Shown here: positions 23,219-32,943 of the stretch, in pieces
Layout of the letters: each line of letters begins with the position of its first letter
Numbering within the stretch: the first letter of the stretch is position 1
Origin: Comamonas antarctica
GTDB taxonomy: Bacteria > Pseudomonadota > Gammaproteobacteria > Burkholderiales > Burkholderiaceae_C
Reading direction: 5' to 3'
Length of the DNA stretch: 64,000 nt
Assembly: GCF_013363755.1 (NCBI RefSeq)
Contig: NZ_CP054840.1
Location: 1,288,501-1,352,500 of the forward strand
The notes under the pieces: model-generated
What the model was told of the DNA's origin: nothing
The model's database searches: none
What the model saw: the letters and a program-made list of their open reading frames with translations, nothing else
Translations under genes and position numbers: made by a program

Positions 23219-24403
23219 TCAGCCCAGCAGCACCTGCAGGCGGCGCACCGCCTCCTGCAGCTGGGGCAGCGAATTGGCCGTGGAAAAGCGCACGTAATTC
23301 GCCGTCTCATGGCTGCCGAAGTCGCGCCCCGGCGTGATCGCCAGGTGCGCGCGCTGCATCAGCGCATACGCGAAGTCCCAGCTGCCCTCCACACCCAGCT
23401 TGCGCGCGGCGTCGCTGCAGTCGGCCCAGGCGTAGAACGCGCCATCGGGCATGACCGGCACGCGCAGGCCGAGCTTGTCCAGTTCCGGGATGAAGTAATC
23501 GCGGCGCGCCTTGAATTCGGCGCGGCGGCGCTCGTACTCGGCAATGCTGTCGGGCTCGAAACAGGCCAGCGCCGCATGCTGGGCAATGGTGCTGGCGCAG
23601 ATGAACAGGTTCTGCGCCACGCGCTCGATGGCCGGCACCAGCGCCTCGGGCACGACCATCCAGCCCAGGCGCCAGCCGGTCATGTTGAAGTACTTGCTGA
23701 AGCTGTTGATGCTGATCAGGTCCTCGCCCAGCGCCAGCGCGGTCTGGGAGTAGGCCGGATCGTAGGACAGCCCCAGGTAGATCTCGTCGATGATCGTCAG
23801 CCCGCCGCGCGCGCGCACCACGTCGTGGATGCGGCGCAGCTCGTCGGGCGCGATCGAGGTGCCCGTGGGATTCGACGGCGAGGCCAGCAGCACGCCGCGC
23901 GTCTTCTCGCCCCAGGCCTCGGCGACCTTGTCGGCGCTGAGCTGGAAACGCTCGGCGGCCGTGGTGGGAATCAGCACCGGAGTGCCCTCGGCCGCGCTCA
24001 CGAAATGCCGGTTGCACGGATAGCTCGGGTCGGGCATCAGGATCTCGTCGCCCGCATTGACCAGCGCCAGGCAGGCCAGCTGCAGCGCGGCCGAGGCGCC
24101 GGCCGTGACGACGATGCGCCGCGCGGGCACATCGGCGCCGAAGCGCTGCGCATACCACTGGCTGATGCGCTCGCGCAGCGCGTCGAGGCCCAGCGCCGGC
24201 GTGTATTGCGTCTGGCCTTCGGCCACGGCGCGCGCCGCGGCCTGCTGCACCAGCGGCGGCGCGGTGAAGTCGGGTTCGCCGATGTTCAGGAAGATCATCG
24301 GCTCGCTGGTGTGCGCCACCTCGCGTGCCAGGGCCTGGGCGGCCTTGGCCACTTCCATCACATAAAACGGCTCAATGCGCTGCGCGCGGTTTGAAACTTG
24401 CAT
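23219..24403 (-). CDS. Pyridoxal phosphate-dependent aminotransferase (class I/II)
   Basis: 394 aa of aspartate aminotransferase fold type I. PLP Lys lies in SINSFSKYFNMTGWRLGW; other signatures are NIGEPDFTAPP, ASPSNPTGTSI, IIDEIYLGLSYD, and substrate-binding Arg in VRFSTANS. The C-terminal family is AspC/AlaT-like; I cannot give the substrate. 6 bases before ybgC and 85 after nusB, possibly part of the same transcript. Confidence 0.88.
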   Translation of the reverse strand: MQVSNRAQRIEPFYVMEVAKAAQALAREVAHTSEPMIFLNIGEPDFTAPPLVQQAAARAVAEGQTQYTPALGLDALRERISQWYAQRFGADVPARRIVVTAGASAALQLACLALVNAGDEILMPDPSYPCNRHFVSAAEGTPVLIPTTAAERFQLSADKVAEAWGEKTRGVLLASPSNPTGTSIAPDELRRIHDVVRARGGLTIIDEIYLGLSYDPAYSQTALALGEDLISINSFSKYFNMTGWRLGWMVVPEALVPAIERVAQNLFICASTIAQHAALACFEPDSIAEYERRRAEFKARRDYFIPELDKLGLRVPVMPDGAFYAWADCSDAARKLGVEGSWDFAYALMQRAHLAITPGRDFGSHETANYVRFSTANSLPQLQEAVRRLQVLLG

Positions 24404-24488
24404 GGGCGGGAGGGCGTTGTCGGGAACGGAAAACGGCAGCCGCGGCCAGCGGTGCGCGCGCTGCGCACCGGCTGCGGCCCGGAGCCTG

Positions 24489-25016
24489 TCAGCCCGCGGC
24501 CTTGTCGGCCGCGACTTCGACGCTGCGCAGGCTGGGCGCGAGGCCGTTGAGCACGGCGTTGACGTATTTGTGGCCGTCGGTGCCGCCAAATTCCTTGGCC
24601 AGTTCGATGCACTCGTTGAGCACGACGCGCCAGGGCACATCGGGGCAGTGCAGGAACTCATAGGTGCCGATCCACATCACCGCATGCTCGATGGGCGAGA
24701 TCTCGGCGAGCTGGCGATCGAGCTTGGGCACGATCAGCGCGTCGAGCTCGGCTTCGGTCGTGATGCAGCCGTGCAGCAGCGCGTCGTAATGCGCCGTGTC
24801 GGCCTTGTGGAAGCCGGCCAGGTCGCGCGTGAACATGTCGATGGCGGTCGCATCGTTGCGGCCCACGAGATGCTGGTAGAGCGCCTGCAGCGCGAATTCG
24901 CGCGCGCGGCTGCGGTTCGATTTCGAGGCTGCCTTGCGCGCGCCGGTGCTGGTGTTGCCGGTGCGCGACTGGCGCGGCGGGCGGCCTGCGGCCGCGGAGG
25001 ATTGTTCTTCGCTCAT
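24489..25016 (-). CDS. nusB: Transcription antitermination protein NusB
   Basis: 175 aa. A disordered basic N-terminus of about 35 residues precedes the all-helical NusB domain: [65 protein letters not shown]. Binds boxA RNA with NusE for rRNA antitermination. One base separates it from ribH, the common betaproteobacterial order. Confidence 0.96.
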   Translation of the reverse strand: MSEEQSSAAAGRPPRQSRTGNTSTGARKAASKSNRSRAREFALQALYQHLVGRNDATAIDMFTRDLAGFHKADTAHYDALLHGCITTEAELDALIVPKLDRQLAEISPIEHAVMWIGTYEFLHCPDVPWRVVLNECIELAKEFGGTDGHKYVNAVLNGLAPSLRSVEVAADKAAG

Positions 25017-25017
25017 G

Positions 25018-25482
25018 TCAGTTCAGGGTGTCGAGCAGCTGTGCCATTTCGACCGCCACGCGGGCTGCATCGCGGCCCTTGTCGGTCTGGCGCGCAATGG
25101 CCTGCTCCATGTTTTCAGTGGTGATGATCGCGTTGGCGATCGGCAGCTGGTAGTCCAGCGACAGGCGCGTCACGCCCGCGCCCGATTCGTTGGCCACCAG
25201 CTCGAAGTGGTATGTCTCCCCCCGGATGATGCAGCCCAGCGCCACCAGGGCGTCGTACTGCTCACGTTCGGCCATGGCCTGCAGCGCCACGGGCACTTCC
25301 AGTGCGCCCGGGACCTGCACATGGTCGATGTTCTCTTCCTGCACGCCCAGTGCCAGCAGCTCGGCGCGGCAGGCCGCCGCGAGCGCGTTGGTGATGCTTT
25401 CGTTGAAGCGGGCCTGGACGATGCCGATGCGCAAGCCTGCGCCGTCGAGTTGCGGGCCGATGCCCTGTTCTGCGCCAAACAT
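25018..25482 (-). CDS. ribH: 6,7-dimethyl-8-ribityllumazine synthase
   Basis: 154 aa. [46 protein letters not shown] (catalytic His region) and [16 protein letters not shown] are all lumazine synthase motifs. Makes the immediate riboflavin precursor from the RibB and pyrimidine products. 4 bases after ribBA. Confidence 0.97.
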   Translation of the reverse strand: MFGAEQGIGPQLDGAGLRIGIVQARFNESITNALAAACRAELLALGVQEENIDHVQVPGALEVPVALQAMAEREQYDALVALGCIIRGETYHFELVANESGAGVTRLSLDYQLPIANAIITTENMEQAIARQTDKGRDAARVAVEMAQLLDTLN

Positions 25483-25486
25483 GTTG

Positions 25487-26608
25487 TTATTCCTTGGGGA
25501 TGTAGCCAGTGATCTCGAGGCCGTAGCCGGTCATGCTGGGCATGCGGCGCGGGTTGCCCATCAAACGCATCTTGTGCACGCCGCAGTCGCGCAGGATCTG
25601 CGCGCCGATGCCGTAGGTGCGCAGGTCCATGCGGCCGCGCTCGGGCGCCTGCGCCGAACGCGCGCTGCCGTCGAACTGCGCCAGCAACTGCTCTGCGCTT
25701 TCGCCGCAGTTGAGCAGCACGGCCACGCCGCGGCCTTGCGCGTCGAGGTAGCGCAGGCTGCTGTCAAGGCTCCACGAGTGCATCTCGCGGTCGACTTCAA
25801 GCAGGTCCAGCAGCGACAGCGGCTCGTGCACGCGCACCGGCACCTCGTCATCGGCGTTCCAGCTGCCCTTGACGAGGGCCAGGTGCACGGAATGGCTGGG
25901 CTGGTCGCGGAACACGCGCACCGTGAATTCGCCGAACGGGGTCTGCAGCGGGCGGCTGTCGACGACCTGCAGCAGCGATTCGGTGCGGCTGCGGTATTGG
26001 ATCAGGTCGGCAATGGTGCCGATCTTCAGGCCATGCTCGGCGGCAAACAGCTGCAGATCGGGCAGGCGCGCCATCGTGCCGTCGTCCTTCATGATCTCGC
26101 AGATCACGGCCGCGGGGCTGCAGCCGGCCATGCCGGCCAGGTCGCAGCCGGCTTCGGTATGGCCGGCGCGCATCAGCACGCCGCCAGGCACGGCCTGCAA
26201 GGGAAAGATATGGCCGGGCTGGACCAGGTCGTCGGCCTGGGCGTTGGCGGCCACCGCGGCCTGCACGGTGCGCGCGCGGTCGGCGGCGGAAATGCCCGTC
26301 GTGACGCCTTCGGCGGCTTCGATGGAGACCGTGAAGGCGGTGGAGTGCTTGGTGCCGTTGCGCGTGGCCATGGGCGGCAGCTTGAGCAGTTCGCAACGTT
26401 CGCGCGTGAGCGTGAGGCAGATCAGGCCGCGGCCAAAACGCGCCATGAAATTGATCGCCTCGGGCGTGACATGGTCGGCGGCCAGCACCAGGTCGCCTTC
26501 GTTTTCGCGGTCTTCTTCATCGATCAGCACCACCATGCGGCCGGCGCGCATGTGGGCAATGATGTCTTCCACCGGAGAGATGGCTACGGGATGCAGGGGG
26601 GAGGTCAT
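25487..26608 (-). CDS. ribBA: 3,4-dihydroxy-2-butanone-4-phosphate synthase with degenerate GTP cyclohydrolase II-like domain
   Basis: 373 aa. The N-terminal RibB domain (1-205) is intact: [18 protein letters not shown] with catalytic Asp/Glu, [12 protein letters not shown], and [15 protein letters not shown]. The C-terminal half has the RibA fold but not the zinc site: instead of HSECLTGD...CDCG it reads [20 protein letters not shown] and later [12 protein letters not shown]. So it should supply only the RibB activity, with GTP cyclohydrolase II encoded elsewhere. First of ribBA-ribH-nusB. I looked for an FMN riboswitch in the 200 bases upstream and saw none. Confidence 0.93.
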   Translation of the reverse strand: MTSPLHPVAISPVEDIIAHMRAGRMVVLIDEEDRENEGDLVLAADHVTPEAINFMARFGRGLICLTLTRERCELLKLPPMATRNGTKHSTAFTVSIEAAEGVTTGISAADRARTVQAAVAANAQADDLVQPGHIFPLQAVPGGVLMRAGHTEAGCDLAGMAGCSPAAVICEIMKDDGTMARLPDLQLFAAEHGLKIGTIADLIQYRSRTESLLQVVDSRPLQTPFGEFTVRVFRDQPSHSVHLALVKGSWNADDEVPVRVHEPLSLLDLLEVDREMHSWSLDSSLRYLDAQGRGVAVLLNCGESAEQLLAQFDGSARSAQAPERGRMDLRTYGIGAQILRDCGVHKMRLMGNPRRMPSMTGYGLEITGYIPKE

Positions 26609-26806
26609 GTCGGGCTTTCTTCGGATGCCGGTGCAATCGGACCAGGCAGCGGGCATTCCTGGGAGAACTGTCGCTGGCACTGCAGTGCCCCCAAAGAACG
26701 ATCGATGCGGGCTGGCCGCTTCAGGGCGGATGCCGGATGGCAACCAACCTCAAACCGGCATTTTAATCCAGCCGCGCGTGCACCGCGCCAAGCCGTGGCT
26801 GCAAGC

Positions 26807-27103
26807 TCAGCGCGTAGGGTCTTCGAGCACCACGTCGCCCAGCGGGTAGGCGACGCAGGGCAGCACGCAGCCCTCGGCCTTTTCATCCTCGCTCAGGCCC
26901 GGCCACTCGATTTCGTAGCGCACGCTGCCCGACACCAGCGTGCCGAGGCAGGTGCGGCAGGTGCCATTGCGGCAAGAGCTGGGCCAGTCGATGGAGCCGG
27001 CCTCGAGCGAATGCAGCAGCGGCTGGTCGGCCCAGGCGTCGCATTGCTGGCCGCTGGGGGTGAGTTTGGCGATGAAGAAATCGGGAGTGAAGGGCGAGCT
27101 CAT
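26807..27103 (-). CDS. [2Fe-2S] plant-type ferredoxin domain protein
   Basis: 98 aa. The cluster ligands are C-x4-C-x2-C ([10 protein letters not shown]) and a fourth Cys in [10 protein letters not shown]. This is a stand-alone ferredoxin domain of the plant/adrenodoxin-reductase-linked type. Electron partner unknown and no oxidoreductase is adjacent. The ATG at 27103 gives the natural [10 protein letters not shown] start; ribosome site weak. Confidence 0.85.
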   Translation of the reverse strand: MSSPFTPDFFIAKLTPSGQQCDAWADQPLLHSLEAGSIDWPSSCRNGTCRTCLGTLVSGSVRYEIEWPGLSEDEKAEGCVLPCVAYPLGDVVLEDPTR

Positions 27104-27732
27104 GCGCAGGTGGGAAAAGAGATGCAGAACCGGAATTGGAGCATGCCGCAGGCTGCAGGCTGCCTGGTTTTTGGGCATCGCGGACAAATTCCACGCAAAT
27201 CAACAGCTTGCGCGGCTCCTGCAGCGATGGCCCGGACTTATCCACACGATTGTCCCGCTTTGCCGGGCATAACTGCAAACCGGTGAAGGGTTAACCCTTG
27301 CTCGCGGCACCCCGCCTTTCCCTCTGAAGCCCTCTGAACTGGTTGCAGCGAGCTTGCCTGTTTTTTGTGCAGCCCACCCTGCCTCTTTTGAAATCAATGA
27401 CTTGCAGTGTTTTATCGGCAAAAAATGGAAGTTGTGCACATGCTTGTCCAGTGAACGCGGTAACAACTTTGTATGCGGCGTGACAGCCTGCCTGTTTTTT
27501 GAGCAAAGCCTTTGGTGGTGTCAGCAATGGTCAGCGCAGTGCCATAGGTTTCTGTTACAAAACCCCACCACAATCTGCGCGCGGCCGTGCGCGAGCTGTA
27601 GGGAGACAGGCCGTGCGCACGTGATTTCGCCGCCGCGCGCGGCGTGCTCCAAGGCATTTCTCTATGATCAGAGCGTCCGGGCCGGGCATGCATCGTGCGC
27701 CGGCTCCAAAACAGTTGAATCGGTACCCAAGA
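27104..27732. other. 629-base intergenic region, AT-enriched in parts
   Basis: No credible gene on either strand; the small open frames are Cys/Arg/Ser-rich shadows without ribosome sites. Contents: a DnaA-box sequence TTATCCACA at 27238-27246; a perfect 14-bp palindrome AAGGGTTAACCCTT at 27286-27299; a 13-bp direct repeat TGCCTGTTTTTTG at 27355-27367 and 27489-27501; and lower GC content than the flanks from about 27350 to 27570. It must hold the promoter of gshA. Confidence 0.6.
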
Positions 27733-29262
27733 ATGAACAAATCGCAGGAGCCCTTGCCAGTCCCTTCCTCCGACCGCCTGGCGCAGATCCGCCGCGGCAT
27801 CGAGAAGGAAGGGCTGCGCGCACTGCCTGACGGAGGGCTGGCGCTGACACCGCATCCTGCCGCCCTCGGTTCAGCATTGACGCACCCGCACATCACCACC
27901 GATTACAGCGAGTCGCAGATCGAGCTGATCACCGGCGCCCACCTGGGCGTCGCCCAATGCCTCGACGAACTGGTCGAAGTCCACCAGCATGTCTATCACA
28001 GCCTGCGCCAGGCGGGCGACGAAATGCTCTGGGTGTCGAGCATGCCCTGCGGCCTGCCCACGGACGAGACCATTCCGCTGGCGCGCTATGGCTCGTCGAA
28101 CGCGGGGCGCTCGAAAAGCGTCTACCGCATGGGCCTGGGCCACCGCTATGGCCGGCGCATGCAGATGATCTCGGGCATCCACTACAACTGGTCCATGCCC
28201 GGTGTGGACAGCGACCAGTACTTCGCCTTGATCCGCAATTTCCGCCGCCATGCGTTCGTGCTGCTGTATCTGTTCGGTTCGTCGCCGGCGCTGTGTTCGT
28301 GCTTTGTCGACGGCCGCGAGCACAGCCTGCAGCCCCTCGATGCCAAAGGCCACACGCTGCATCTGCCGCATGCCACCTCGCTGCGCATGGGCCGGCTGGG
28401 CTACCAGAGCGACGCCCAGGCAGCGATCAACGTCAGCTACAACGGCCTGGGCGGCTATGCCCGGTCGCTGCACGAGGCGCTGACCCAGCCCTATCCGGCC
28501 TATGAACAGCTGGGCATTCGCAACCCCGGCGGCGATTACAACCAGCTCGGCACCAGCCTGCTGCAGATCGAGAACGAGTTCTACGGCACCATCCGGCCCA
28601 AGCGCACGGTGCGCAGCGGCGAGCGCCCGCTGCATGCGCTGCGCGAACGCGGCGTGGAGTATGTCGAGGTGCGGCTCATGGACCTCGATCCCTTCGAGCC
28701 GGTAGGCATCGCCCAAAGCACCATGCGCATGCTGGACGTGTTCCTGCTGCACTGCCTGCAAAGCGACAGCCCGCCCGATACGCCCGCGGAAATTGCCGAA
28801 CTCAAGCACAACCAGCACCTGGCGGCCGAGCGCGGCCGCGAGCCCGGCCTGTGCCTCAAGCGCGGCGGCCACGAAGTCTTGCTCAGCGATTGGGCCGACG
28901 AAGTGCTCACCGCCTGCGTGCCGCTGGCCGCGGCGCTCGATGCCGCGCATGGCTGCAGCGACTATAGCCAGGCCTTGGCCCAGGCGCGTGCACGCGTGGC
29001 GCAGCCCGATACGACGCCTTCGGCCCAGGTGCTGCGCACGATGGTCGAGCAGCATGAGCGCAGCTTCATGGCGTTCACGCTGGCGCAGTCCGAACTCGCG
29101 CGCGAGGTGCTGCTGGACCTGCCCTGGTCCGCCGGGCAGCAGGCGCGCGCCGAGGCGCAGGCGCTGCAATCGGTGGCCGAGCAGCGCGCGCGCGAGCAGG
29201 GCGATACGCTGCCGTTCGAGGAATGGCGCCAGCGCTTCATGGCGCCGCAGACCTTAGGGTAG
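27733..29262 (+). CDS. gshA: Glutamate-cysteine ligase
   Basis: 509 aa, the size of the gammaproteobacterial type GshA. Recognisable stretches: RRGIEKEGLRALPDG, TDYSESQIELITGAH, MQMISGIHYNWSMP, GGDYNQLGTSLLQIENEFYGTIRPKR and VEVRLMDLDPFEPVGI. Catalyses ATP-dependent formation of gamma-glutamylcysteine, the first step of glutathione synthesis. ATG at 27733 matches the family start; upstream frame extension is non-conserved in appearance. Confidence 0.95.
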   Translation: MNKSQEPLPVPSSDRLAQIRRGIEKEGLRALPDGGLALTPHPAALGSALTHPHITTDYSESQIELITGAHLGVAQCLDELVEVHQHVYHSLRQAGDEMLWVSSMPCGLPTDETIPLARYGSSNAGRSKSVYRMGLGHRYGRRMQMISGIHYNWSMPGVDSDQYFALIRNFRRHAFVLLYLFGSSPALCSCFVDGREHSLQPLDAKGHTLHLPHATSLRMGRLGYQSDAQAAINVSYNGLGGYARSLHEALTQPYPAYEQLGIRNPGGDYNQLGTSLLQIENEFYGTIRPKRTVRSGERPLHALRERGVEYVEVRLMDLDPFEPVGIAQSTMRMLDVFLLHCLQSDSPPDTPAEIAELKHNQHLAAERGREPGLCLKRGGHEVLLSDWADEVLTACVPLAAALDAAHGCSDYSQALAQARARVAQPDTTPSAQVLRTMVEQHERSFMAFTLAQSELAREVLLDLPWSAGQQARAEAQALQSVAEQRAREQGDTLPFEEWRQRFMAPQTLG

Positions 29263-29273
29263 CCGGTCGCCGC

Positions 29274-29489
29274 TCAGGCCATGCCAGACAACGCGGCCTG
29301 TGCATCCTCGACCCAGAACGTGGCGGCGCCGTAGAAACCTTCCCAGACGCAGCCGTTGCAGCCGCGGCCGCAGCAACTGGTGGGCTGCGCGGGCGCGGGC
29401 CGCAGGGCGACGCCGGCCTCGGCGGCCAGTGCTTCATAGCGCGCAAACGCCGCCAGCGCGGCCTGCAGCGCGGGAGCCGCAGCGTCCAT
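29274..29489 (-). CDS. Oxidoreductase-like domain protein
   Basis: 71 aa. PTSCCGRGCNGCVWEGFYG with four Cys is the signature of the small 'oxidoreductase-like' domain (N-terminal oxidoreductase-like, PF09791). Function unproven; the Cys cluster suggests metal binding. Overlaps the stop of the upstream gene by one base (TGATG). Confidence 0.8.
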   Translation of the reverse strand: MDAAAPALQAALAAFARYEALAAEAGVALRPAPAQPTSCCGRGCNGCVWEGFYGAATFWVEDAQAALSGMA

Positions 29490-29782
29490 CAGCGCCGGTT
29501 CTTCTTGCGCTCGGCGGTATAGGTGGTCTTGGGTTCGAGCATGGCTTCGATGGCTGCGGTCTTGCGCCGGCGCAGCACGCCCTGGACCACGAAGGCCGCA
29601 CCCAGGATCAGCGCGAACCAGCCGACGATATGTCCCTGCAGGAAAATGTTGCGCAGGTCGCTGGCCTGCATGAAGAATGGCGCGACCAGGATGACCAGGC
29701 CGATGATGGCGCAGGTCACGCCCTTGATCAGCAGGTCGTTGTTGGCCTGGTGCTGGGCGGCAATGGAGTTTGGTGTGGGCAT
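29489..29782 (-). CDS. Small inner membrane protein
   Basis: 97 aa with two membrane segments (LIKGVTCAIIGLVILVAPFFM and GHIVGWFALILGAAFVVQGVL) and a basic C-terminus (YTAERKKNRR). No known function. Translationally coupled to the oxidoreductase-like gene downstream. Confidence 0.75.
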   Translation of the reverse strand: MPTPNSIAAQHQANNDLLIKGVTCAIIGLVILVAPFFMQASDLRNIFLQGHIVGWFALILGAAFVVQGVLRRRKTAAIEAMLEPKTTYTAERKKNRR

Positions 29783-29865
29783 GAGGGAACGGGTGCGTGA
29801 AAAATGCAGAACCCGATTATCCTTGCGCCCCTTGTCAGCGACGAATCTTCAGAAAGTATTGCCCC

Positions 29866-30831
29866 ATGGCCATTCAATGGTTTCCCGGTCACATGAATCT
29901 CACACGCAAGGCGATTGCCGAGCGCATCAAGGACATTGACGTGGTCATTGAAGTGCTGGATGCGCGCCTGCCGGGCTCGAGCGCCAACCCGCTGCTGCAG
30001 GAACTCACGGGCCACAAGCCGCGGCTGAAGGTCCTCAACAAGCAGGATGTGGCCGACCCGGAGCGTACCGTGCAGTGGCTGGCCTGGTACAACGCCCAGC
30101 CCGAAACCCGCGCCGTGGCGCTCGATGCGTCGGAGCCCGCGCCCACGCGCCGCCTGATCGAGGCCTGCCAGCTGCTCGCGCCGGGGCGCGGCGGCATGGC
30201 CAAGCCGATGAGGGTGCTGATCTGCGGCGTTCCCAACGTCGGCAAGTCGACGCTGATCAACTCGATGAGCAACAAGGGCCAGGCCAAGACCGGCGACGAG
30301 GCCGGCGTGACCAAGCTCGAGCAGCGCATCGTGCTGGCCGATGACTTCTATCTGTGGGACACGCCGGGCATGCTCTGGCCGCGCATTGCCGTCGAGCAAA
30401 GCGGCTACAACCTCGCGGTGAGCGGCGCCGTGGGCCGCAATGCGTATGACGAGGAACTGGTGGCGCTGGAATTCCTGCGCTATGCGCAGCGCAACTACGC
30501 CGCCCACCTGCGCGAGCGCTACAAGCTCACGCAGGACGACGCCGAAATCGCCGCGCTGCCCGACGACGAACTGCTCGAGGCCATCGGCCGCAAGCGCGGC
30601 GCGGTGATGAGCGGCGGGCGCGTGAACCTGCAAAAGGCCGCCGAGATCGTGATCACCGATTTCCGCATCCACAACCTGGGCCGGATCACGCTCGAGACGC
30701 CGCAGGAATACGAGGAGTGGTTTGCCAAGGGCATGGAGCTCGACGCGCAGCGCCAGGCCAAGAAGGACGCGCGCGCGAAAAACAAAAAGGGCGGGCGTGG
30801 ACCACGACCCGCCCCTGACGCCGGCACCTGA
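29866..30831 (+). CDS. ylqF: Ribosome biogenesis GTPase RbgA/YlqF
   Basis: 321 aa circularly permuted GTPase. The motifs appear in the order G4 (NKQD), G1 (GVPNVGKST), G2 (AGVTK), G3 (DTPGMLWP), preceded by FPGHMNLTRKAI. RbgA promotes late 50S assembly. C-terminal RNA-binding tail basic (KKDARAKNKKGGRG). ATG at 29866 gives the family-typical MAIQWFPGHM. Confidence 0.95.
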   Translation: MAIQWFPGHMNLTRKAIAERIKDIDVVIEVLDARLPGSSANPLLQELTGHKPRLKVLNKQDVADPERTVQWLAWYNAQPETRAVALDASEPAPTRRLIEACQLLAPGRGGMAKPMRVLICGVPNVGKSTLINSMSNKGQAKTGDEAGVTKLEQRIVLADDFYLWDTPGMLWPRIAVEQSGYNLAVSGAVGRNAYDEELVALEFLRYAQRNYAAHLRERYKLTQDDAEIAALPDDELLEAIGRKRGAVMSGGRVNLQKAAEIVITDFRIHNLGRITLETPQEYEEWFAKGMELDAQRQAKKDARAKNKKGGRGPRPAPDAGT

Positions 30832-30843
30832 GCCGGCCGGCTG

Positions 30844-32040
30844 TTACTTCACCGCCGGGGTCTCGAACCAGCGGCGCGCCAGCAGGTCCCAGAAGCGCGG
30901 GCCGCGGTCCAGGTTCTCGTCGTTGAAGTCATACGCCGGGTTGTGCAGGCCCACGCCGGCCTGGCCGTTCGGGCCGTTGCCGATCCAGCCGTAGGCGCCG
31001 GGCACCACTTCAAGCATGAAGCCGAAGTCCTCGGCCGTGAGCGCGGGCAGGATATCGCCATCGGCATTCTCGTCGCCGACGATCTCGCGCATGACGCTGG
31101 CCATGAAGCGGGCTTCGTGCGCGTGGTTGGTGGTGTTGGGGTAGCCGGGCTTGATGATGACTTCGGCCTGGCACTGGTGCGCCGCGGCCACATGCTCGCT
31201 CATGCGGTGCAGGCCTTCGATCATCATCTTCTCGGTGCTGGTCTTGAGCGTGCGCACCGTGCCGTAGATCACCGCGGTGTCGGGAATGATGTTTTCCACC
31301 GTGCCGGAATTGATCTGGCCGACGGTCAGCACCGAGCTGTCCAGCGGGTCGGTGCTGCGCGACACCAGCGTCTGCAGCTGGCCCACGAGCGCGCAGGCCA
31401 CGGGAATCGGGTCGAGCGTGGTGTGCGGCATGGCGGCGTGGCCGCCCTTGCCGGTGATGCGGATCTCGAAGCGCAGCGCCGACGCCATGATCGGGCCGAC
31501 GCGCACCGCCATCTTGCCCGCGGGCAGCAGCGGCCAGTTGTGCAGCGCGAACACCGCCTCGCAGGGAAACAGCGTGAACAGGCCGTCTTCCATCATGGCG
31601 CGCGCGCCCGCGCCGCCTTCCTCGCCGGGCTGGAAGATCAGGTGCACCGAGCCGTCGAAGTCGGGCTGCTGCGCGAGCAGCGTGGCCGCGCCCAGCAGCA
31701 TGGTGGTGTGGCCGTCGTGGCCGCAGGCATGCATGCGGCCCGGATGGGTGCTGATGTGGCCGAACTGGTTGAGCTCCTGCACCGGCAGCGCGTCCATGTC
31801 GGCACGGATGCCGATGCTGCGCCCCGGATTCTCGGCGCTGCGGCCCCTGCCATGGATGGTGGCGACCACGCCGGTCTGCCCCAGGCCGCGGTGCACCTTC
31901 AGGCCCAGCGCCGTCAGATAGGCGGCGACCTTGTCGCCCGTGCGGTGCTCTTCGTACTTGAGCTCGGGATGGGCGTGCAGGTCATGGCGAAAGCGCAGCA
32001 ACTGGCCAAGATGGGGAGTGATGTCGGGAGTCGTTTGCAT
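30844..32040 (-). CDS. M20 family amidohydrolase (hippurate hydrolase/aminoacylase type)
   Basis: 398 aa. N-terminal RFRHDLHAHPELKYEEHRT, the metal-binding HACGHDGHTTMLLGAA, catalytic GEEGGAGARAMMEDG and the lid domain HAAMPHTTLDPI match M20D peptidases such as HipO and AmhX. Cytoplasmic; cleaves N-acyl or N-aroyl amino acids. Substrate not determinable. Convergent with ylqF, 12 bases apart. Confidence 0.92.
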   Translation of the reverse strand: MQTTPDITPHLGQLLRFRHDLHAHPELKYEEHRTGDKVAAYLTALGLKVHRGLGQTGVVATIHGRGRSAENPGRSIGIRADMDALPVQELNQFGHISTHPGRMHACGHDGHTTMLLGAATLLAQQPDFDGSVHLIFQPGEEGGAGARAMMEDGLFTLFPCEAVFALHNWPLLPAGKMAVRVGPIMASALRFEIRITGKGGHAAMPHTTLDPIPVACALVGQLQTLVSRSTDPLDSSVLTVGQINSGTVENIIPDTAVIYGTVRTLKTSTEKMMIEGLHRMSEHVAAAHQCQAEVIIKPGYPNTTNHAHEARFMASVMREIVGDENADGDILPALTAEDFGFMLEVVPGAYGWIGNGPNGQAGVGLHNPAYDFNDENLDRGPRFWDLLARRWFETPAVK

Positions 32041-32171
32041 ACAAGAGGCCGCAACGCTGCACCGGCAGGCATTGCCGGTGGCTGCGGCAAATCACAATCA
32101 AGCAAGCATTATCCAGCGCGCGGGATGGACCGGCCCGCGGCCGGGCCAATGGCACAGCCCGCGCCGCGGTC

Positions 32172-32729
32172 TTAACGCTCGGAGTCGGTATCTTGCGGCG
32201 GCTTGGCGTTGTGCGCGGCCGCGTTCTCCGCAGCCGCGGCGCGTACTGCGGGCGCGATCAGCGGCACCAGGCTCAACACCGCAAAGGCCAGCCCGGCGCT
32301 CAAGAGGGCCGTGACCTCCTTGCCGATGCCGGCACAGGCGCCGATGGCCGCCGTGAGCCAGATGCCGGCGGCGGTGGTCAGGCCCTTGACCTGGTCGGTT
32401 TCCTCGCCATGGCGTTCGGTCTTGAGGATGGTGCCGGCGCCGAGAAACCCGACGCCGGCAATCAGGCCCTGCAGCACGCGGCTCAGGTCGGCCGCATTGC
32501 CGCCCGCCTGCTGGCCGACCATCACGATCAGCGCCGCGCCCATCGATACCAGCATATGGGTGCGGATACCTGCGGCCTTGCCGTGGATCTCGCGTTGCCA
32601 GCCCAGCAGGCCGCCCAGCAGCGCGGCCAGCACCAGCCGCAGCACCACGCGCGTGGTCTGCTCGACATCCGTCACGTCCGCAAATTCCGAGGCCACGGTG
32701 CGGGTTACCTGATTCCACCAGCTGTCCAT
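32172..32729 (-). CDS. MgtC/SapB family membrane protein
   Basis: 185 aa. The N-terminal membrane domain is MgtC-like: VVLRLVLAALLGGLLGWQREIHGKAAGIRTHMLVSMGAALI and GVGFLGAGTILKTE, then GLTTAAGIWLTAAIG. The C-terminal ACT-like domain of Salmonella MgtC is missing, as in many short homologues. Role in Mg2+ limitation and membrane ATPase control is known for MgtC itself, not proven here. Confidence 0.9.
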   Translation of the reverse strand: MDSWWNQVTRTVASEFADVTDVEQTTRVVLRLVLAALLGGLLGWQREIHGKAAGIRTHMLVSMGAALIVMVGQQAGGNAADLSRVLQGLIAGVGFLGAGTILKTERHGEETDQVKGLTTAAGIWLTAAIGACAGIGKEVTALLSAGLAFAVLSLVPLIAPAVRAAAAENAAAHNAKPPQDTDSER

Positions 32730-32943
32730 TGAAAGATCCTTGCGGGACGCGGCGCGACGGCCGCGCCGCCTGCTGTCCCATGCGGCACTGTGCGCCATCG
32801 CGATGACGCGACGCGGCAGTGCACGCCGGCAAAGCATGTGCGCCCAGGCCTACGCCCGGGGCGCCCGCGTTTCGCTGCATCCGCCTATAGCCAAGACGCG
32901 GAGCTTGTGGTTTAGTGGGGTGACCGATGCCGAGGAGATGTCC

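Noticed and set aside
26609..26806. Looked for an FMN riboswitch upstream of ribBA
   Set aside because: None of the conserved RFN blocks is present in the leader.
27200..27466. 88-codon open frame in the gshA upstream gap
   Set aside because: No ribosome site, no recognisable features, composition typical of non-coding sequence.
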